From: Gemmatimonadota bacterium
Lineage (GTDB): Bacteria > Gemmatimonadota > Gemmatimonadetes > Gemmatimonadales > GWC2-71-9
DNA length: 10,753 nucleotides
Reading direction: 5' to 3'
Assembly: GCA_003220855.1 (NCBI GenBank)
Contig: QHTP01000171.1
Coordinates: 1 to 10,753, forward strand
Shown: positions 6,603 to 10,753 of the stretch, piece after piece
How positions within the stretch are numbered: the stretch's first letter is position 1
How the letters are laid out: each line of letters starts with the position of its first letter
The notes under the pieces: model-generated
The model's database searches: none
What the model saw: the letters and a program-made list of their open reading frames with translations, nothing else
What the model was told of the DNA's origin: nothing
Program-made: the position numbers and the translations under genes

Positions 6603-8270
6603 TCAGTCGCGTCGGCCGGCGAGCTGGGACGGCCGCTCGGCCTGGCTGGGCACCGCCCCACGCCGGGCCCGATGCTGCTGGCGCGCCGCGCCCACGAAGC
6701 CGGCGAACAGTGGGTGCGGCCGCGTCGGGCGCGACTTCAGCTCCGGGTGGAACTGGCAGCCGATGAACCACGGGTGATCCGGCAGCTCGATCATCTCCAC
6801 GAGCGAGCCGTCGGGCGAGAGGCCGGAGCAGCGCATGCCGTATTCGGCGAGCACGTCGCGGTAGGCGTTCGACACTTCGTAGCGATGCCGATGCCGCTCG
6901 CTGACCTCGAGCGCCCCGTAGGCCTGGGCGACACGCGAGCCGGGCCGCAGCTTGCAGGGGTAAGCCCCCAGCCGCATCGTCCCCCCCAACTCCTGGATCC
7001 CCTCCTGGGAGCGCATCAGGGCGATGACCGGGTTCTCGCACTCGGGGGCGAACTCGCTCGAGTTGGTATCGGGAAGCTTGACCACGTCGCGCGCGAACTC
7101 GATGATCGCGGACTGCAGCCCGAGACAAATCCCGAAGAAGGGCAGCTTGTGCTCGCGCGCCCAGCGGATCGCTTCGAGCATCCCCTCCACCCCGCGCACG
7201 CCGAACCCGCCCGGGACGAGCAGGCCGTCGTAGCCGGCGAGCAGCTCGCCCGCGGCCGCTTGATCGGTGAAGCGATCGGACGAGATCCACTCGACTTGCG
7301 CCCCGCACTCGTTCGCGATCCCGCCATGCACGAGCGCCTCGTGGATGCTCTTGTAGCTGTCGGCGAGCTCGGTGTACTTCCCAACAACCGCGATGCGTAC
7401 CCGCTCGGCGGGGTTGAGGATCTTGTCCACCATCTGCGCCCAGCCCCGCAGGTCGGGGTCCTTGGTCTCGAGGTGCAGCCGCATGCAGACTTCGCGGTCG
7501 AGCCCCTGCTCGTGCAGCTTGAGCGGGATCTCGTAGATGGATCGCACGTCCGGACTCTCCACCACGCAGCCGAAGTCGACGTTGCAGAACTGCGCGATCT
7601 TGCGCTTCAGCTCTTCCGAGAGCGGCCGCTCGGTGCGACACACCAGGATGTCGGGCTGGATCCCGATCTGCATCAGCTCGCGGACGGAGTGCTGGGTCGG
7701 TTTGGTCTTGAGCTCGGCGGTGGCGGCGATGAAGGGAACGAGGGTGAGGTGGATGAACAGCGTATTGTCGCGGCCGACTTCCTGGCGGAACTGACGGATC
7801 GCCTCGAGGAACGGCAGCGACTCGATGTCGCCCACCGTGCCGCCGATTTCCGTGATGACGACGTCGTGGTCGGGGGCGAGGCGGCGGATCGCCGCCTTGA
7901 TCTCGTCCGTGATGTGCGGGATCACCTGCACGGTCGAGCCGAGGTATTCGCCGCGTCGCTCCTTGGTGATCACGGACAGGTAGATCCGCCCCGTGGTCAC
8001 GTTGTTGACCTGCGACAGCGAGCGGTCGATGAAGCGCTCGTAGTGCCCGAGGTCGAGGTCGGTCTCGGCACCGTCGTCGGTGACGTACACCTCGCCGTGC
8101 TGGAACGGCGACATGGTGCCCGGATCGACGTTGATGTAGGGATCGAATTTCTGAATGGTGACCCGGAGGCCGCGCTCCACCAGCAGGCGACCGAGCGAGG
8201 CGGCCGCGATGCCCTTGCCGAGCGACGAGACGACGCCACCGGTCACGAAGATGTACTTCGTTGAGCTCAC
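6603..8270 (-). CDS. pyrG: CTP synthase
   Basis: PyrG makes CTP from UTP, ATP and glutamine. The 555-residue product is near the usual 535-550. The synthetase domain opens with KYIFVTGGVVSSLGKGIAAA (5-24) and contains FDPYINVDPGTMSPFQHGEV (42-61), DDGAETDLDLGHYERF (65-80), TEIGGTVGDIES (140-151) and KTKPTQHSVREL (188-199). The class I glutamine amidotransferase domain (from about 290) has PGGFGVRG (353-360), nucleophile Cys382 in FGICLGLQ, and His508/Glu510 in CQFHPELKS. About 28 basic residues trail after the last conserved block. The start is GTG at 8270, overlapping the kdsB stop as GTGA and preceded by a full Shine-Dalgarno inside kdsB. Its place between kdsB and kdsA fits CTP supply to KdsB; kdsB-pyrG and pyrG-kdsA neighbourhoods are known in other Gram-negative lineages. 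Confidence 0.98.
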   Translation of the reverse strand: MSSTKYIFVTGGVVSSLGKGIAAASLGRLLVERGLRVTIQKFDPYINVDPGTMSPFQHGEVYVTDDGAETDLDLGHYERFIDRSLSQVNNVTTGRIYLSVITKERRGEYLGSTVQVIPHITDEIKAAIRRLAPDHDVVITEIGGTVGDIESLPFLEAIRQFRQEVGRDNTLFIHLTLVPFIAATAELKTKPTQHSVRELMQIGIQPDILVCRTERPLSEELKRKIAQFCNVDFGCVVESPDVRSIYEIPLKLHEQGLDREVCMRLHLETKDPDLRGWAQMVDKILNPAERVRIAVVGKYTELADSYKSIHEALVHGGIANECGAQVEWISSDRFTDQAAAGELLAGYDGLLVPGGFGVRGVEGMLEAIRWAREHKLPFFGICLGLQSAIIEFARDVVKLPDTNSSEFAPECENPVIALMRSQEGIQELGGTMRLGAYPCKLRPGSRVAQAYGALEVSERHRHRYEVSNAYRDVLAEYGMRCSGLSPDGSLVEMIELPDHPWFIGCQFHPELKSRPTRPHPLFAGFVGAARQQHRARRGAVPSQAERPSQLAGRRD

Positions 8271-9016
8271 GGGCTCACCTCCTTCAGGTGCCGGGTCAAC
8301 TGTGCCTCCGCGTATCGCAGATCGTCCGCCGTGTCCACGCCGGGCGCCGCCGGGCCGGCACACAGCGCCACGCCGATGGGCAGGCCGTGCAGCAAGGGCC
8401 GCAGCTGCTCCAGCCGCTCCCATCGCTCCTCCGGCACCGGCGGCAGCCGTACCCACCGCTCGAGGGCCTCGCGCGTGTAGGCGTACACGCCCACATGCTG
8501 GTGATACCGGACCGACCCCGTGCCGTCGCGGTCGAACGGGATCGGCGCCCGCGAGAAATACACGGCGCGTCCGCCCGCATCGACCACCACTTTCACGCGC
8601 GCCGGGTCCGCCGCCAACGCCCGATCGAGCGCCCCCGCAGCGGTACCGATGGGGTCCCCCGCGCGCACGCGCGCCACGGCGCCGCGCAGCGCGTCCAAGT
8701 CCACGAGGGGCTCGTCGCCCTGCACGTTCAGGACGAGGTCGAACTCATTAAACGATTTATTGTCAACGACTTCCGCGACACGCTCGGTGCCGGACTGGTG
8801 GTCGGGGGAGGTCAGGATCGCCTCGTATCCCGCCCGCTCAGCGACGGCGGCGATCTCGCGCGCGTCGGTCGCGACGACCACCCGGTCACACACGCCGGCT
8901 TCGTTGGCCCGTCGCACAGCCCAGAGGATGAGCGGCTCGCCTGCCAGGGGCAGGAGTGGCTTGCGGGGAAGGCGGCTGGAACCGAGCCGCGCCGGGATCA
9001 CGCCAAGGACGGGCAC
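8267..9016 (-). CDS. kdsB: CMP-Kdo synthetase (3-deoxy-manno-octulosonate cytidylyltransferase)
   Basis: KdsB activates Kdo with CTP to CMP-Kdo, the donor used by the Kdo transferase. The 249-residue product is full length. Family motifs are IPARLGSSRLPRKPL (7-21, nucleotide binding), VVVATDAREI (46-55), TSPDHQSGTERVAEV (69-83), LNVQGDEPLV (96-105, with metal-binding Asp101), YFSRAPIPFDR (153-163), HQHVGVYAYTREAL (172-185) and VDTADDL (227-233). The GTG at 9016 is the only start that gives the conserved N-terminus. It has no Shine-Dalgarno, but a promoter-like pair lies just upstream, so the message may be leaderless. Residues 86-90 are encoded by an AT-rich patch (AAT AAA TCG TTT AAT) unlike the GC-rich codons around it. 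The last codons carry the ribosome binding site of pyrG. Confidence 0.97.
   Translation of the reverse strand: MPVLGVIPARLGSSRLPRKPLLPLAGEPLILWAVRRANEAGVCDRVVVATDAREIAAVAERAGYEAILTSPDHQSGTERVAEVVDNKSFNEFDLVLNVQGDEPLVDLDALRGAVARVRAGDPIGTAAGALDRALAADPARVKVVVDAGGRAVYFSRAPIPFDRDGTGSVRYHQHVGVYAYTREALERWVRLPPVPEERWERLEQLRPLLHGLPIGVALCAGPAAPGVDTADDLRYAEAQLTRHLKEVSP
8275..8284 (-). promoter_or_regulatory. Full-length Shine-Dalgarno for pyrG inside kdsB
   Basis: The minus strand reads AAGGAGGTGA, a ten-base match to the complement of the typical 16S rRNA 3' end, with 7 nt between GGAGG and the GTG start. It decides the pyrG start and is the strongest ribosome binding site in the window. Its strength suggests that pyrG is translated independently of kdsB to some extent, despite the 4 nt overlap. 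Confidence 0.85.
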
Positions 9017-9021
9017 GGGGC

Positions 9022-9047
9022 AAGATACAAAATCCGTGCCGTGGCGT

Positions 9048-9050
<3 letters not shown>
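9022..9050 (-). promoter_or_regulatory. Candidate promoter of kdsB, leaderless arrangement
   Basis: On the minus strand TAGACG (9050-9045) and TATCTT (9027-9022) are separated by 17 nt, each matching 4 of 6 sigma-70-type consensus bases. The -10 ends 5 nt before the GTG of kdsB, so transcription would begin at or beside the start codon, which fits the lack of a Shine-Dalgarno. The -35 overlaps the trpG stop codon. It is supported by eye only. Confidence 0.45.
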
Positions 9051-9668
<618 letters not shown>

Positions 9669-9676
9669 GGGATGCG

Positions 9677-9705
9677 ATGATAACCCCGACGGGCAGACGG
9701 GTCCA
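9677..9705 (-). promoter_or_regulatory. Candidate promoter of trpG, near-leaderless
   Basis: On the minus strand TGGACC (9705-9700) and TATCAT (9682-9677) are separated by 17 nt, the same geometry as the kdsB candidate. The ATG of trpG begins 8 nt after the -10, so the leader would be zero to a few nucleotides. The gene has no clear Shine-Dalgarno. The two promoters share the form T-GAC-, 17 nt, TATC-T. Confidence 0.42.
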
Positions 9706-9767
9706 GCGGTTGGCACTTCCGGCACGGCAACTGCAGTAGCCTCGGCGCATCTCCGCCCCCAGAGACC

Positions 9768-10264
9768 TTGTCAGGCGATCCGCTCTCCCGTCGCGATTGG
9801 CTCACGGTCATGGGCGCAGCCGGGGCCGGTGCGGTGCTGCGGCCGGGGAGTCGTCCGGTCTACGGCGCCGGGGTCCTGCCCCTCACGTCGACGAGCGAGG
9901 TGTTCGTCCCGCCGCGCGGACGGGCGTTCCAGAAGTTCAGCTTCGATTTCCCCGAGCCTTCGATCGAATTCCGAGACATGCGGTTTGGCTTCCTCGTGTT
10001 CTCCCGGGAGAACCCTACGCCATCGACGCGAGCGGCGTGACGACGGCGGCCACGGACGGAGGGCTCGAGATGACGGCGACTGGATTCACGTGGGCCGGTG
10101 GCCAGGAGCGCGCGTCGGGCTTCAACCACTGGGACGAGGCGACGCTGTCCCTCGTGCAACGCGACGGGCTGATTCCGACGCTGAACGTGGTGGACGATAC
10201 GTTCGTCAAGTATCGCGACCAGATGGCGGCCGTGATCGCAAAGGCTAAGGCCTGGCTGCGGTAG
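9768..10264 (+). pseudogene. Tat-signal protein gene broken by an apparent one-base deletion
   Basis: The frame opening at TTG 9768 encodes LSRRDWLTVMGAAGAGAVL, a twin-arginine motif and hydrophobic stretch, so the product would be exported by the Tat pathway. TTG is the only start in that frame before the RR motif, with only a weak AGAG upstream. The frame reads FSFDFPEPSIEFRDMRFGFL then FSRENP and ends at 10040. The neighbouring frame continues sensibly with YAIDASGVTTAATDG, FTWAGGQERASGF, and on to KAKAWLR with a TAG at 10264. Adding one C in the CCC at 10013-10015 joins them into about 165 residues. The family is not recognised. The short size, and the abrupt change after GGQERASG, would also fit an internally deleted remnant of a larger secreted protein. 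A sequencing error cannot be excluded. The divergent neighbour is trpG, 99 bp away; I saw only a weak promoter-like TTGGCA at 9710-9715 in that gap. Confidence 0.6.
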
Positions 10265-10271
10265 TCGCCCA

Positions 10272-10309
10272 CCTCGCTGTTTGCGCCGAACGGCGAAACG
10301 CGCGCGAGG
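10272..10309. terminator. Large hairpin between convergent genes, possible bidirectional terminator
   Basis: The outer stem CCTCGC (10272-10277) pairs with GCGAGG (10304-10309). The inner stem GTTT-CGCC pairs with GGCGAAAC (10279-10299), with one bulged G at 10283 and a GAAC loop. It lies 7 nt after the stop of the plus-strand gene and about 45 nt after the end of the minus-strand glycosylase. There is no T-run on either side, so classical intrinsic termination is doubtful; it could also act as a 3' end stabiliser. The rest of 10265-10354 shows nothing else. Confidence 0.5.
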
Positions 10310-10354
10310 CCGTGCGGGTATTCTGATTGTCGCACCGGACCGCAAGGCAGGAAC

Positions 10355-10753
10355 TCAGGCGCGCGAGCGCCCGATCTGCTCCTCCCATTCTTCCAGCGTG
10401 CGCGGCCAATCTTCCCGCAGCAGGCGCGACAGCGCGCGGTCGGCGAGCAGGCGTCCGCCCGTCTGACAGGTCGGGCAGTAATTCACCTCATTCGCCGCGT
10501 ACCGGATGCGCTGCACCGGCGAGCCGCAGACGGGGCACGGCTGGCGGAACCGCCCATGCACCGCCATTCCGGACCGGAAAGCGGTGACCTTCTCCGGAAA
10601 AGCGTCGCCCGTCTCTGCCTGCAGCCGGTTGATCCACGTTTGCAGCGTGCTGCGGATCGCGTGAAACAAACGGTCGCTCTCTTCGGCCGACACCTGGGAC
10701 GTGAGTCGCAGCGGGGACAGGCGCGCGGCGTGGAGGATCTCGTCGGAGTAGGC
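10355..10753 (-). CDS. Fpg/Nei family DNA glycosylase, C-terminal part (right edge)
   Basis: These enzymes excise oxidised bases such as 8-oxoguanine or formamidopyrimidines and nick the DNA. Only the last 132 residues are in the window; the catalytic N-terminal Pro-Glu lies beyond the edge. Visible are the end of the helix-two-turn-helix region (AYSDEILHAARLSP, typical of the stretch after GIGN) and a C-terminal zinc finger. The finger has Cys73/Cys76 in CPVCG and Cys93/Cys96 in YCPTCQTGGR, with the 16-residue spacing usual for Fpg. About 30 residues (RLLADRALSRLLREDWPRTLEE onward in part) follow the finger, more than in E. coli Fpg, which ends soon after QTGGR. Fpg (mutM) versus Nei cannot be settled without the N-terminus, so no symbol is given. 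The gene is convergent with the Tat gene, with a hairpin between them. Confidence 0.9.
   Translation of the reverse strand, partial: AYSDEILHAARLSPLRLTSQVSAEESDRLFHAIRSTLQTWINRLQAETGDAFPEKVTAFRSGMAVHGRFRQPCPVCGSPVQRIRYAANEVNYCPTCQTGGRLLADRALSRLLREDWPRTLEEWEEQIGRSRA

Noticed and set aside
6468..8264. Plus-strand open frame of about 600 codons opposite pyrG and the end of kdsA
   Set aside because: It lies wholly antisense to firmly identified genes, its translation is low in family-like motifs, and long antisense frames are expected in GC-rich genes with strong third-position bias.
8745..8768. TTGACA inside kdsB as a -35 of an internal promoter
   Set aside because: At 17 nt spacing the downstream hexamer is TTCGAC, not -10-like, and the closer TTTAAT is only 8 nt away. 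It is kept as a codon-use oddity only.
9669..9767. Riboswitch or attenuator (for example a Trp leader) upstream of trpG
   Set aside because: The gap is only 99 bp, the likely transcription start is at the ATG, and no leader peptide with Trp codons or paired stems was seen.

Overview
The window looks like a chromosomal housekeeping segment from a high-GC, LPS-making, double-membraned bacterium. The best guess is Gemmatimonadota or a related environmental phylum. This rests on overall character only: a GC-rich genome, a lipoprotein-type LptC, an Aquifex-like metal-type KdsA and near-leaderless promoters. No taxonomic marker is present, so the assignment is an inference of modest confidence.

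Layout: from about 9668 down to the left edge, ten genes run on the minus strand almost without gaps. In transcription order they are trpG/pabA, kdsB, pyrG, kdsA, kdsC, kdsD, lptC, lptA-like, lptB and rpoN (cut by the left edge). Stops and starts overlap by 4 nt at kdsB/pyrG, kdsD/lptC, lptC/lptA, lptA/lptB and lptB/rpoN, by 8 nt at kdsA/kdsC and by 32 nt at kdsC/kdsD. The pyrG/kdsA junction is 1 nt apart with the start preferred here. A candidate promoter in front of kdsB, with the predicted transcript starting at or beside its GTG, suggests an eight-gene kdsB-to-lptB unit running on into rpoN. trpG has its own similar promoter.

How the genes work together: KdsD (arabinose-5-phosphate isomerase), KdsA (Kdo-8-phosphate synthase), KdsC (Kdo-8-phosphate phosphatase) and KdsB (CMP-Kdo synthetase) form the complete route from ribulose-5-phosphate to CMP-Kdo. 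PyrG makes the CTP that KdsB consumes. LptC, the LptA-like protein and LptB are parts of the machine that moves finished LPS from the inner to the outer membrane. rpoN (sigma-54) sits at the end, as it does downstream of lptB in many Proteobacteria.

Right end: the 99 bp between trpG and 9768 separates divergent genes. On the plus strand, 9768-10264 carries a short Tat-signal gene broken by an apparent one-base deletion. After a 90 bp gap with a large hairpin, the C-terminal part of an Fpg/Nei-type DNA glycosylase runs on the minus strand to the right edge.

No mobile element, CRISPR array, tRNA, rRNA or defence system was seen. The region is mostly conserved core biology. The unusual points are a 150-residue N-terminal extension on LptB, two near-leaderless promoters of matching form, a G-quadruplex-capable insertion in kdsA, the broken Tat gene and the convergent hairpin.
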